Below are positions 35,005-46,884 of a DNA stretch of 64,000 nt, one piece after another. Below the pieces are notes generated by a model, which did no database searches, was not told where the DNA came from, and worked only from the letters and a program-made list of their open reading frames with translations. Position 1 is the stretch's first letter, and every line of letters starts with the position of its first letter. The translations under genes were made by a program, and so were the position numbers. The stretch comes from Aphelenchoides besseyi (lineage: Eukaryota; Nematoda; Chromadorea; Rhabditida; Aphelenchoididae): positions 6,820,001 to 6,884,000 of the forward strand of contig JAMPIQ010000001.1 of the NCBI GenBank assembly GCA_024699855.1, given 5' to 3'.

Positions 35005-36467
35005 ATGGACTACCAACCACGAAACCATCAGCAACGTCACGGCAACAACGGCAGCAATCAACGTTCGGGAGCCGGCGGCGGAAGCAGTTCGAATTCTGTT
35101 GGGCACCGTAACAACATGATTACTGCTGGCAATTCAACGGGTAGCGGACCGCCAATAAACGCCGGCGGTTTCAATCTTCAGACGGAACTTCTCTTCATCA
35201 AACAAGATGCTGCTCAAACTCGTAACGCGGTTTTTGCGTTGGAACAAGAGAAAGAAAGTCTTCGCAAAGCGATTCGAAAGTTGAAAGTAAGAACTTGCAG
35301 CTTCGGACTTCATTGTTTTTTGTTTTCAGCTCGAGAATTCGCGTGTTCGTCAAAAAGTAAAACGTCTTCAGGAAACAGTCAATGATCTAAAGGGCGTACC
35401 GAATGATGCGGGAAGTGACATTAATTTGGTCGAAAAAGACTACGATGAGCTGGGCCACAACTTTATTTTGGTTGGTGGAGTCCAAGTACGTAGTTTTTAA
35501 GATTATGGACGACGACTTCTTGTTTTCAGGATCCGCTTTCATCGTCTTTCGACTCCAAAATCAAGGACGAGAACGGTGTTGAACATAAATCTGCGGAGCG
35601 TTTGTATTGGTACATGATTGCTGATCACTTCAAAGACGAAACTGCAAAAAAGAAGATTCTTGAAGCTTCGAATTCGGAAGCAGCCGAAAATGCGGTTAAA
35701 AGTATTGAAAACTTCAGTGAAAAAGTTTGGAATGAAGTATGTTCTTTCTTTGATTCTTGTTTTCATTTGTCGACGTTTAGCATCGTCTTGAAGCGTGGAA
35801 ACACGCACAACAGTTGAAATTGGATCAACATCGTGAAATTCTCAATCTTCTCGTGCTTTCGAAAGGCATCTATATTGGAGTTGCTTCACACGACAAGGCA
35901 AAACGAACATTTAAACGCCCCAACAAGACTCGTGTTTTCAGTTCTTCGGTACGGGATGGAGAAAGAATCGTGAAGAAGCAAACAAACCGGTGTTTTGGGA
36001 CGGTGAGAATGAGGGCGGTAAAGTTTTGATGCGTTTACGAGATGAGTACAAACTCACGCATCAGTTCGAAAACGCGGACGAAGAAGTGAGTTGATGGGAA
36101 ACATTCGCGCTCGTTGATCGTTCAATTTTAGGAGTCAGCTCGTAAGAAGTTCAGTCATAATCGACGTTTCATTTGGCGACGATTGGAGCAAATGCGACGC
36201 GGACCTTTGACTGGACCACAACCATTAAGTAAGTGAACAAATCGTCATTTATCTTATATTTTTCAACTTGCAGTCGTACGTACTGGCTTAGCCAACCGTC
36301 GTGGTGTGTGGATGAATCGACGAAACCATTTTCAGGCACCCATGGGTTATGGAGCCCCACCGATCCCGAACTATTACGCGTCAATCAGTGCTGGTCCAAT
36401 TGGCGGTCACCCACAACAACAATGGTCAAATAAAAAGCGCGAAGGAAACGGCGGTCAGAATCACTAA
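35005..36467 (+). CDS. NADAR/YbiA-domain protein with N-terminal coiled coil
   Basis: Seven exons (35005-35286, 35330-35485, 35530-35736, 35781-35897, 35942-36085, 36132-36228, 36274-36467) give 398 residues. A Gly/Asn/Ser-rich start leads to a coiled coil (about residues 65-115), then a NADAR domain: SAERLYWYMIADHF, W followed by a helical stretch, LSKGIYIGVASHDKFFGTGW. The last matches the D-x-F/Y-G-x-G-W signature of YbiA-like N-glycosidases, which act on ADP-ribose-linked or riboflavin-pathway nucleosides. The C-terminal tail is Arg/Gly/Asn/Pro rich, as in RNA-associated proteins. Intron 4 uses a GC donor (AAG|GCAAAA), needed to join HDK to FFGTGW. Role unknown; the RNA-binding-like tail and NADAR pairing is of interest. 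Confidence 0.8.
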
Positions 36468-36698
36468 CTCGAATGGTATGTTTATATCACGAAGCATCTT
36501 TACCGGCTCTTCTTTTAATCCAACAATTTTGTTGGACACTTTCAGCCTTGTTGTTCTTCTGACGGTCCAAATTCACGGCTTATTTTTTGTTACTTGTTGT
36601 TGTATGTTTTTCCCATTTCCTAATTTATCAGTCTTGACAGCCAGTTATATTTATAAAAGTAAGAACGACTTGTTTGCGAATTCTCTTCTAATCGGTCA

Positions 36699-37650
36699 AT
36701 GAAAACTGTGATCATCTCTAATCAAATTCAAACAAAAGCAATCGCTCTGGTTTATAGAATGAATACTAATGGCATAGAAAAGAAACGACGATGTCTGTTC
36801 ATTTGCGATGAATCGTGGAAAGCCGAAGAAGTTGAGTTGATAAACGTTGCGATAATCGAGGTTAAGATGTTAAGTAAAATGCCCGAGATTCTGAAAAAGT
36901 TGTCTTTTTGTGATTCGTTGATTCATCTGAGACGCGTTCGAAATGGTCGCGTGATAGTTGGGCCCGAAGAAGAGTTCAAGGAACAAATCGAGTAAGTGAA
37001 TTGACTCTAAACTTTTCTGCAATTGGTTTTTAGTTTAATTATAAGAAGCTACAACGAATATGTTGAGGTTCAGACGATTCCAGTTCCAAAAACCGCCGCA
37101 ATTACACGACGACAATACGAGTTCAGTCAGCGTTACTGGGGCGTTAAGTTCACGGAAAATCGAGTACTCGAACGCAAATTGAACGGCACCTTCTTCACTT
37201 CCGCTCAGTTCGAGTTAATATGCCAAACAATAAGTTTGGCTCGGTCGGAAGATGGATGTGTTATAACGAATTCGGAATTCAAGGAGCTCGGAAAGGCATC
37301 CGGTAGTCAAATGTCTGCACTGGAACCATTGAAACATCCGTTCATGAGAGCTCTCGATAATCTAGTTCATGAACGTAGAAAAGCAACAAAACGATCAGCA
37401 CAAGGAGAACAATACTTGGCTACTGGTATGTCCACCAATATCATTTATAGTCAGAGCATTTTCTTCAGATTGCTATGCTTTTGTTCATAACGAACCCTGT
37501 GCAATGTGTGCGATGGCCATGGTACACGGACGAGTTCGCAGCGTGTTTTTTGCTGATCCATCAACCAACGGTGCATTTGTCACAAACTGTCAACTTCACT
37601 TGAAACCAAATCTCAATCATCACTACGATGTTTTTCATTTGACTAATTAG
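36699..37650 (+). CDS. ADAT3: tRNA adenosine deaminase subunit ADAT3-like
   Basis: Three exons (36699-36991, 37034-37425, 37469-37650) give 288 residues. The deaminase domain holds HPFMRALDN, where the catalytic HAE is replaced (normal for ADAT3, the structural partner of ADAT2), and the zinc-binding EPCAMCAMAMVHGRV. It ends NHHYDVFHLTN, as the family does. The ADAT2-ADAT3 heterodimer converts wobble A34 to inosine in several tRNAs, in nucleus and cytosol. The N-terminal half is the tRNA-binding accessory domain. It starts 231 bp after the NADAR gene and ends 140 bp before the next gene, all on the same strand. Confidence 0.92.
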
Positions 37651-37790
37651 AATAAACTTTGCATCTTTCTGTTTGGCCACAATGTTTAAGTATTAGTCGA
37701 AATTTGCATATTAAAGTTGAAAACAGTTTTTGATTTCTAAGTTCGCTCATTCTTGCTTGCGTTCTTGCGAAAGTCTGACGATCATCTGAA

Positions 37791-38922
37791 ATGAAGTCCC
37801 TTCCTTTGCTTCGTGTCTTTCAAGTGATCATCGTCCTCGTTCAACTCTCGGCACTTCTTTTCGTTTCTGATCTTTGCACCTCGTTCCAATCCGCTCAGGT
37901 AATAGCTGGATTGTTGAAGCATTGATTGATTGAACGAAGCTTTTAGCCAAAGAATGCTTGCTTAACTGATCAGAATGTTAAACCGTGGACTGTCCATCAG
38001 TTCTTGGATTTGTTGCCCGTAGTCAACGAATCCAAGAACGAAGAGTTGCCAATCCTAAAACCGGATAGACAACTCGAGAGCATTTCGTCGGTTGAAAAAG
38101 CATACGAAAACAAGAATTTGGACGACAAAGTGATTCTGAAGAAGGATACCGACGGTTAGTGCAGTTCGATTTGACCGATTTTCTGTTTTAGTTGGACACG
38201 AAGGCAAGGAGGAAGAACAAATGATGGAAAAACTGTTCGGTCGCTTAAAACGCGATGCAGAGGAAAAACTGGTTGAAAACAAAACTGAACAAATCACTCA
38301 TGTGCAACCATTGACAATTGAACGCTCGTGTTTTCCGGTAAATTCGATAAAAGCGACTGATTGTGACTTTCTATTCAGTTCTCGATGACCAATGTAACCA
38401 ACTTATTCGGCAACAAAGAATGGACTTCGGTTGACTACATTGTTTTCTTCGATTTGCTTTTCGCTTTGGCTGCAATCTTCGACTTGATCTTCGCTTTCTT
38501 CTATATGGTTGACGCAAAACAAGTCTACAGAAACAATACCTCGAATTACGTAAGTTTGAACAATCACTGATTGATCGTATTGATTTGCAGTCTGCAAAGG
38601 TCTCAATCATTGAATTGATCGGTCTTTCTCTTCAAATCGTTGGACATGTTTACGCGTACACTACTTGGGATGAAATGTGGAGTCACGAAGCGTTTGTTCC
38701 AAACTATCCCATCGGTTTCTACGTTTCATTCGTAAGTTTAATAAGCAAAAATGATAACACTTGCTCTTATTTTAGTTTGGAGCCGTTTTCTGCCTTCTTT
38801 TGATCGTTTTCGACGTCTTCATTACGGACATTCGTGTTCATTTCCTTCAACGTCAAGAATCGGAAGGCGAATTGAATTTGTCAAATGGTGCACGTTCTGA
38901 ATACTTGTCGGTTGTTCATTGA
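37791..38922 (+). CDS. Orphan membrane protein, about 4 hydrophobic segments
   Basis: Six exons (37791-37898, 37947-38154, 38192-38337, 38379-38549, 38591-38731, 38776-38922) give 306 residues. A signal peptide or first span (VIIVLVQLSALLFV) is followed by a hydrophilic region of about 120 residues containing a dibasic RLKRDAEE site, then three spans (YIVFFDLLFALAAIFDLIF, IIELIGLSLQIVGHVY, FYVSFFGAVFCLLLIVFDVF) and a short cytoplasmic tail. N-glycosylation sites (NVTN, NNTSNY) lie around the spans. Family not recognised. AATAAA lies soon after the stop, near 38963. Confidence 0.72.
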
Positions 38923-39275
38923 TCTCATCTGATTTCCCCGTTCATTACTTTCTTTTTGTCCCAATAAACAGATTTCGTTACAGTTGGAACGTAAAGATCC
39001 TTGTCCTTCGCTTTGTGTCTGCGTAATCTTGATTGCACTTTTGAATGTGATGTAGAAGGCTATTTAGTTGAGACGAAGAGCCGAAGAAGCGATCTTTTAG
39101 TTTCAACCCCGTCGAAAGAACTAGAAAGTTTACTTATGGCACATAAACTCCGAATAGAAAATTCGATTTGTTCGATCTGCGTTGAGGGAGAGATAAGGGA
39201 AGGAAGTAGATCCAAGTGAATTGAGATTGTTGGTCACGTTCAATATGAGTTACAGTTGAGTTGAAAAGACGGGAA
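38923..39275. other. Convergent intergenic region
   Basis: Two 3' UTRs meet here. A 72-codon frame at 39001-39219 lacks an ATG and domains, and is rejected as a gene. Confidence 0.5.
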
Positions 39276-42200
39276 TCAACAAGTCCCGCTATTGAGCAGT
39301 TTTTGAATTTCTTGCTGCGCAATACTGTTCGTCCAAAATGCATCTTCGTCGTCGTGATGACAATACGCTCCGCTCTCATGAAATCCTTTGGGACAGATAT
39401 CGACTGTAAGGAGGTTAGCTAAATTCAAAATACCACCGACTTACAACAACGACCGTAAAGCAACAGTCCATTTCTGCATTGACATTGTGGAATGTTCTTA
39501 TCGGAACGATGCTCACAATAACTAAATATACAATTGTTTTTTGTTCATAGAAAAGTTTAAATCAGAAAGAACAAACGGTATCAATAAGTAACCTACGTAT
39601 TGGGGCATCTAGATGAGCATTCTATGTCCGTACTGCATCCATATTCTCCGGGCCACAATCGTCTAAACGATGAAGTAGACTGTACGAAAAATACTCTCAA
39701 TTACAGTTTACAGTACGTGTCGACACATTTTTCATTCGGTAAGCAAGTGTTATCGGGATCAACATCCTGTGCACTTCGTGGACAACGACGTTCACCGGCA
39801 ATGTTGTACCAAACTAAAAATACGAACACTAACAATTAAACTTTTTGTTTTTATCGTCACGAGGTTTTTCGGTGTTGTTTCCACTGGGCGAAAAGATTGG
39901 ACGTCGACGAGCAGAAGATAAAACATAATGACAAGGTGACCCGAATTGATCGCAACCACTTCGGGCCATTTGTATAACAACTGGCGGTTGCACCACACAG
40001 CTCGGACCATTCGAATAACTCCCTTGTAAACATACACACAAATTTTGTAGACAACTAGCACCATTCGAGTAACCAGCACATTGTTGCGAAGCTTCGCACG
40101 GAATACCAGGTACAGCCATATAGACAGTTGGGGCTAAATAAACAAATCAAATAGAACGAAAAGACTTTGTGGCAACAACACACGTCATGCCAACGATTAT
40201 TAGTATCGTCGTAATGACGTACTTGAAGCACAACAAGTTGGAGTTGCGGATGACGGAAAACAGGTACTTCCACTCGGACATAAATTTGTCGGCGAACATT
40301 GGCAAACCGGTATGGAGTTTGTGGGACAAATTAAATCGACTATATTCACCAACTGACAACAACCACCTTCGGGAGTCTAAAAGTTGACGATCAATTCCAA
40401 CCGTATCAAACGCAAATTTGCTGTTGATCACTGAAAATAACTCACACAACCATAACCTTCAGGACATTCCGTACCACGTACACACTCTTGTATTGCATTT
40501 CCACCTAAATTTAAATATCGAATTTCAACTCTTCATATCGAAAAAACCTACCCGATGGGCATATCAGAGGTATAGACGGAATCGGTAAGCCTGCACAACA
40601 TAAGCCGTTAACACACGACTAAAACAAATCAAATTTTCACTACTATTAAATCAAACAATCTTACAGTACCGGGCATACATCCAATTGCACTACCACAACG
40701 TTGCAAAGCTTGAGCACCTGAAAACTTATTATAAGAAACATAGAAACATGCGACTACTTGCCATTCGGACACAACTCTAACGGACAACACGCTAAAATGT
40801 TCATTCGTTAAACATAAAACAAAGATGATAACCTGAGATTGCCGTGTTGCATTCGGTTCCTGTTGGACATTGGATTTGTGGTGCACAAAAAGAAATGGCC
40901 ATTTGATTGCCTAAAAGCAGTCAAATAGATTCGACAATAACGAATGAAGATTACTCGTTGGACAGGTCGGTAGAGCACAACACCCTCCGTTAACACACTG
41001 ACTTCCTGTAAAAGACGTCAATTACTCTGAGTTCTACGTTACGTCCAAAGACTCTGATGATTGATAATAAACTTCACTTTCCTTGCGGACAACAGTTCTG
41101 CGAGTTCGAGTTGCTGCAAGAAGGTGGACATGGAGCGAGTGAAATGACTCCGCTCGGACACAATGGAATCGGAATGGGTGGAAGACCACAACAAGCTAAA
41201 TTGTTGTCAATAAGATTACGTGTAATTGTTCGTTGTTTACCGCCATTTTGACATTCATATCCCGAATTGCAGTTCGAGTTTGTTGTGCAAAAAGAAGTGG
41301 CCGGTTGATTGTTGGCACAAATCGGAAGCTGACAACAAAGTCCGTCCAAACAAATGGCTCCGGATCCGCAGGTTGGTGTCACGGCACAGTGACCTACGGC
41401 CTAGAATACCGTCTAATTGTTAGTGCACAAGCGAACTTACTTGCTTTCCACTCGGACTAAAACACTTGATTGAAATTTGTGAATAAACAAAACTGCGAAA
41501 CGTGTGAAACTTCTTTTTTATTCACAAAAAACAATCGCTTAATACTCAGAAGGTCATACCAATACAAAATCGGACAGCAACCGCCATTCGAGCATTCTTG
41601 TCCCGATCCACATTGCTGAAATTGAAGGAACTGAATTCACAAACTCAAAATTTCAATCTACCGCCGAACCAGTACACGCAACGATTGCAATCTGTCCATT
41701 CGAACACGTGGGTAACTGTGGTTGTTCTGAAAACGATGATTAGTGTCAACTGTCAACTATAAACCTTGACAACAACATCCGTTTATACAAACACACGATG
41801 GAATGGCCGCAGCCGGCGGTGACATTTGAACGGCGGGACAGAAACTGACCGGAACGCTTTGAGGCGGACATTGACATGGGCAACAGGAACCTGAATTGAA
41901 GCAAGCAAGATGATTCATAAGTATAAGACGTTGAATACACAAATTTAGTTATGCAGAAACGATAGATCCTGAATTAAATCGTGTTTACTGACCTTGATAA
42001 CAAACATTGCCAGTCGGACAACTGGGTGTTGTTGTACACGATTGAGTTGATGGGGTTCCAGCTAAAGTTAGAAGTTAAATCTCAAGTTAAAAATACACGC
42101 TATGAAACACTGAAGCATAAGCAAAAGAAGAAAACACACAAAAACGTTATTTCGATTATTCTTCTAAACTTCGATTTCTCTACGTACACTGACAAACCAA

Positions 42201-44546
42201 CAAATAAGTTGATTGAGCTACAGTAGTTGGTGCAGCAGTTGTTGTTGGAGCCGGAGTTGGACAGCAAGCGCCGTAAAGTGGAACACAAATATAATTCGAT
42301 GGGCAGTTTCCACAGTTTGCAATCGGTTGTACACTTGTGCCTTCATAAAAAAATATACTATGATCATTTAAACGTTTGTACCTGGACAAATTGCCGGTAG
42401 CGGAGCAGCAGGGGTGGGTGCAGGTACAGAAGGAGCACAGCAGCCGACCGGCGTGCAAACCATCGGTGGTGGACAAGGATTGCAATTGCCTTGTGGTGGT
42501 GCATTTGTTCCTGAATATAATCCTGAATCGGAACAGCTTAAATTGATTACCAGGACAGAGGATCATGTATTTTGGTGCCGGCGGTGGTGCCATTGTTGTT
42601 GTGTGAACAGGAGCCGGAACAGATGGACAACAACCACCGACAACGAGATTACAAGCGTAATTCGACGGGCAGTTTCCACAACTCGCAACCGGTTTTGTAT
42701 TCGTACCTTTAATTGACTGTCTTCGTATTGATTCCTCTACTTACTCGGACATAAAATTACGAATTGCGGTGACGGTTTTGGTGCTTGCGTTGTAGCTGGC
42801 GCTGGTGCAGGTGAAGGACAACAAGCGCCAAGAAACGGAACGCACTGATATGATGGTGGACAAGGATTGCAGTTGCCTATCGGCGGCGTACTTGTCTCTT
42901 TATGTTTAAATTAGTAAAAAGAAAGCAGAAATGTTAACCAAATAAATGGGAGTATAAGCAAAGATCAAATTCAATCATCGAAACATACACTCGGTATGAA
43001 CTTACTTGGACACAACAAAATCACCGGTTGAGGAGCAGCGGTTGTTGGCGCGGCGGTTGTTTGAACGGGATTTGGACAACAAGCACCAAGATATGGAACA
43101 CATTGATAGGATGGTGGGCAGGAACCGCATGATGCAATCGGTTGTGTATTAGTGCCGGGACATGAACTCAATTGAACGAGAATCATTTTTGGTGCTGTAG
43201 TAGTGGTAATTGCAGCAGAAGTTGCGGGCACCAAAATCACCGGACAACATCCAACTGACGGCTGACAAGTGTATTCTAGAAATTTGATTTTAAATACTCT
43301 AATCTTTGAATCTCGTTTTTACGAGGTGGACAAGGAATTGAACAAGTAGAGACGGGATATGCACCGCTTCCAGAACAAACTAAAGTACACGATTTCAACA
43401 GTTAAACGATTTCACTTACTAGGCGATTGAGCTGCTGGTACCAGCGCTAAAGCGGGAGCAACCAAAATTGGATCAACAGCTGCACAACAAATATCCTTAA
43501 ACTCACAGTTAATGTTTATAGATATGAGATGCTTACACTGCGACAAACAGAGATTCCGGGACATGAACGACTGATTTCTCCACAACGACAAACTGCAACC
43601 TCGTTTGCAGCAGTACAAACGCTAACAAGATCACTAGTTGGTTTCTTTTGTATGAAAAGCGGCGCACAAATTTGAATCGACAATTCGAAGGTTGTGGTTG
43701 GAGGACAATCGATTCGCGACCATTCGCCACATGGATCACTTAAAACTGCGATCATTTGATCAAAATTTCTTCGAACATACGTGGCACTTGTAGTTATGCA
43801 CTGCAGAAAGCCGCTGTTATTGTTGGGATCGTTGTATAAACGCGATTGTTGCCAACTACACGGCATTCCAATTTGCGGATCTTCGATAATCGGAGCTAAC
43901 AAACAAGCTGATCGTTTTCTTTCCTTCCAACTATACTCACCAGCACAAACATATTGACAACCAACTGTTGGGTTCGCAAGACAAGCAGCTTGTTGTCGAT
44001 GTAGCTTCTTCTTTTCGATGCATCGCTGTTTTGCGGCATCAAAAGATTGATCCTTCGGACATGATCGCTTCGTCCACAGGCCGAGATACTTGCCTTCAAT
44101 CCCGTATTCTTTACGCTCTTCTTCGGCTAAAGTCGAACATTCCAAATAACCGGAAGTGTCATTTTGAGGTAACACACGAAAATGTTCGACGGTCATGCAC
44201 TGAAAGTAAAATCTAACACAAAACAACGACAACAAAAAATTACCAGCCGTCCAAGCGGTGTTCTCGATTCTGATGTCTGTTTTGTGGTCGTCGTATTTTG
44301 TTTCTCTTTTGGATTTACGACTATTTTCGGATTAACAACATAAAAAAGCACTAAAATCGCGTCAAGATGGATACAATGACAATTGTGCTTACGTGTGAAT
44401 ATCCAAAGCTCGTACTGCATTGTAATCCAGCAGAAGAGTCGCATGGAAACAGATCGATTGAAATTACAAATTGGAAACGTATTCGAAAATATGATTTGAA
44501 GCAAATAGACGTCCGAGATGATAAGTAATCCGATTGGACGCCTCAA
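39276..44546 (-). CDS. Large Cys-rich secreted mosaic (CBM14-like plus lustrin/EB-like repeats)
   Basis: More than 20 small exons read through in frame from about 44546 (MRRPIGLLIISDVYLLQIIF, possible signal peptide) to a TGA at 39276-39278. The N-terminal part has chitin-binding/peritrophin-like modules (WTKRSCPKDQSFDAAKQRC; CPPTTTFELSIQIC). The middle has at least four copies of a module, PIASCGSCPPSYQCVPYLGA and CCP, separated by Thr/Pro/Ala linkers. The remainder is EB/lustrin-like: CPSG...C...GC..GCC units and SNGASC/SNGPSC. The most likely setting is an extracellular cuticle, eggshell or gut-lining protein. At 41074 a frame runs into TGA, but an alternative acceptor keeps the frame open (GN|QCVNGGCC), so I join both halves; two genes are possible. 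Exact exon set is provisional. Confidence 0.65.
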
Positions 44547-45737
44547 ATAGACGATGGACTTGTTGGACGTCGTGATGTTTCGTATTTGTACCCGACTCTT
44601 CCGTTAGAAGAGCGGGACGATGAAACAATCAGATTATCTTCCTCAACGAGTGCGAGAAGTGACCGGACTTAACGTTAAGATTGTGCGCGATCTTCAAATT
44701 GACCATACGCTCGACCGACGGAAGTCCGTACGATTGTGCTCAACTTCCGATGATGACTAATCAACCGAGACAATTAATAAGTCCAATAGAGTTTGCGGAC
44801 GCTTGAAATTACGAGAGTTTCTGTTGTCAGTCAGAAGTTCTTGTGTAAGCCAATGGATTAGAACGGTTTGCAATAAAGTGACGTCAAGAAGAATGAGTGC
44901 GATCTCGAATATGAATCACACAACGCTGACCGGTAGTCAACAACGTTAATTGCGTAGTCAGTGAAAGTTGCAACAAAAAGGCTGAACACCACAACGGAGC
45001 AGACAGAAAATCCGTGACTACGAAGCAGTGTGTAGACCCTTCAGTTGAGCTTCCGAGTGGAGAACCGCGATCTGACCCACTCCTATGTATTGTCCATAAA
45101 CTGTTTCATAACCCAAGACGGGAGAATTGAGGGGTTTGAAGCGGGATGGAGATTAAAATCGAAATGTTCTACGAGCGATTTGAACGACCGCGTTTATACC
45201 GGTTTACCGTGAAGTTTATTGAGTGCACGTTTACAGTATAAATATGGTCATTTTGTTGTTCCTTCGTGACTTCAAGTACAACAATCGAAATTCATTTGGA
45301 ACTTAGTTTACATCTTACTGTAACGATCAGAAGATAATTTTGTGTAACTCCAACATGCCACGAACAAACCTGGAACTCCGAAAGAAGCCATCTATTTGCA
45401 ATTTTGATGGCGAAATTTGTTGTTTGCATGAGAAGAACTTTGAAGCTCATCCTCCAACCGGCGGTTCCAATGTTTGCTCGCTGAGTGCAAACTAATCGAC
45501 GGATGACGAAACGCCATTTTCGTTGATGGCTCTGGCGTTGTGCTTCTTCTTGCTTGGATCTCAAAACGAACGTGCAGCCCAAGAATGTTGAGGCTCACGG
45601 GTTTCTGTTGCCGCTTCGCATTTTTAGTCCCAAACAACAACGTGTGATTCTAATTTTCTCGTATTTTTTTACGAGTTCCATTTTCATTCTTGACATTTCA
45701 GGTTCTGATTATCGTTCCCTGACATACTCCAGCAAAA
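44547..45737. other. Divergent intergenic region, Cys-rich gene versus RPL12
   Basis: Carries promoters for both flanking genes. The last part before RPL12 contains a pyrimidine-rich tract (TTCTCGTATTTTTTTACG) typical of ribosomal-protein promoters. Small open frames have no support. Confidence 0.45.
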
Positions 45738-46648
45738 ATGCCGCCGAAATTCGATCCGAATGAAATCAAAATCGGTAGTTTTCGACTTTTAAATTCGCTT
45801 CTAATTGTTCGCCTTGTTTTCAGTTTACTTGCGATGTGTTGGTGGTGAAGTCGGTGCCACTTCGGCGTTGGCTCCCAAAGTCGGTCCTCTCGGTTTGTCG
45901 CCGAAGAAGATCGGTGAAGATATTGCGAAGGCAACTCAAGATTGGAAGGGTCTTAAAGTCACTTGCAAATTGACCATCCAAAATCGTGTGGCTAAAATCG
46001 ACGTCGTTCCATCGGCCGCTTCATTGATCATCAAGGAGTTGAAAGAGCCAGCACGTGATCGAAAGAAGGTCAAAAACGGTATGGTTTTGCGTTGTGGAAA
46101 AACTTCAGAATCCTCAGCTTCTACAGAGCAAATGTGCGCGCCATTTGTTGTTAGAAAATTAGGGTAGGGAGCCTTCGAATGGCTCTCATCCCACAGTTGA
46201 TTTTGTTTTCTTTGTCTTAAAAACTTGAAAACCAAAGTTGGCTGTTAACCGAGCAACCTCACACTTGAGGCGATCGGGGTAAGTTGGCCATACAATCGAT
46301 GTGTTTTTGTGTTGTTTTGCGCGGTTTTCGAAACAAAAATTGTCGAATTTCGGACGGAAACCGGCTCCAAATTCAAAAGGTTCACCTGATTGTTTTAGTT
46401 CGACACAGCGGAAGCATCACTTTCGACCAAGTTCTCAACATTGCTCGTGTTATGCGCCCACGTTCGATGGCCAAAAAGTTGGAAGGAACGGTCAAAGAAA
46501 TTCTCGGTAAGCTTGTTGCAAACTCCACAGTAATCTCATGCGATCTTCAGGTACCGCTCAATCGGTTGGCTGCACCATTGATGGAAAGCATCCGCACGAA
46601 GTCGTCGAAGCAATTCGAAGCGGCGAGTTGGAGGTGCCAGAAGAGTAA
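45738..46648 (+). CDS. rpl-12: Large ribosomal subunit protein uL11 (RPL12)
   Basis: Four exons (45738-45774, 45824-46078, 46399-46506, 46551-46648) give exactly 165 residues, the usual length. [40 protein letters not shown] and [20 protein letters not shown] are diagnostic. It forms the base of the ribosomal stalk with P0 and is trimethylated in other species. Intron 2 (46079-46398) is 320 bp, much longer than its neighbours, and holds candidate snoRNA structure. AATAAA follows the stop closely (near 46687). Confidence 0.97.
46162..46296 (+). ncRNA. Candidate H/ACA snoRNA in RPL12 intron 2
   Basis: Hairpin one at 46162-46192 is GGG-TA-GGGAGCC/GGCTCTC-AT-CCC around a TTCGAAT loop. A possible H box AAACCA (ANANNA) follows at about 46229-46234. 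Hairpin two at 46245-46282 pairs TTAACCGA with TCGGGGTAA and, inside a pocket (GCAA/CGA), CCTCA with TGAGG. An ACA triplet follows about 10 bases later (46292-46294). The hairpin-hinge-hairpin-tail order and the ribosomal-protein host intron fit H/ACA snoRNAs; first hairpin is short, so this is a candidate. Confidence 0.35.
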
Positions 46649-46884
46649 CCGCCGTTGTTACATTGTTATGTTTTCTTTGATTTAAAATAAAGGATTAATT
46701 GTTGTTTTCCATATTTCGTAAATGTGAGAATGAACCGTTTAAACTACAAGCTTCTTTGCTGTTTGGTTGCTGAGAAAATTGGCACAAAATTCACATGCTG
46801 CTGCTCAATTTAAATTTTTAGTTGTGGTTATGTTCAGCTTTTGGTGGGATGTCAAATTGAGCAAACAGAAGTTGGTTGAGTGAA

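Noticed and set aside
41074..41382. Stop codon at 41074 as the end of a separate Cys-rich gene
   Set aside because: A GT donor just before it and an acceptor at about 41007 join the frame to the next Cys module in phase; splitting remains possible but is less economical.
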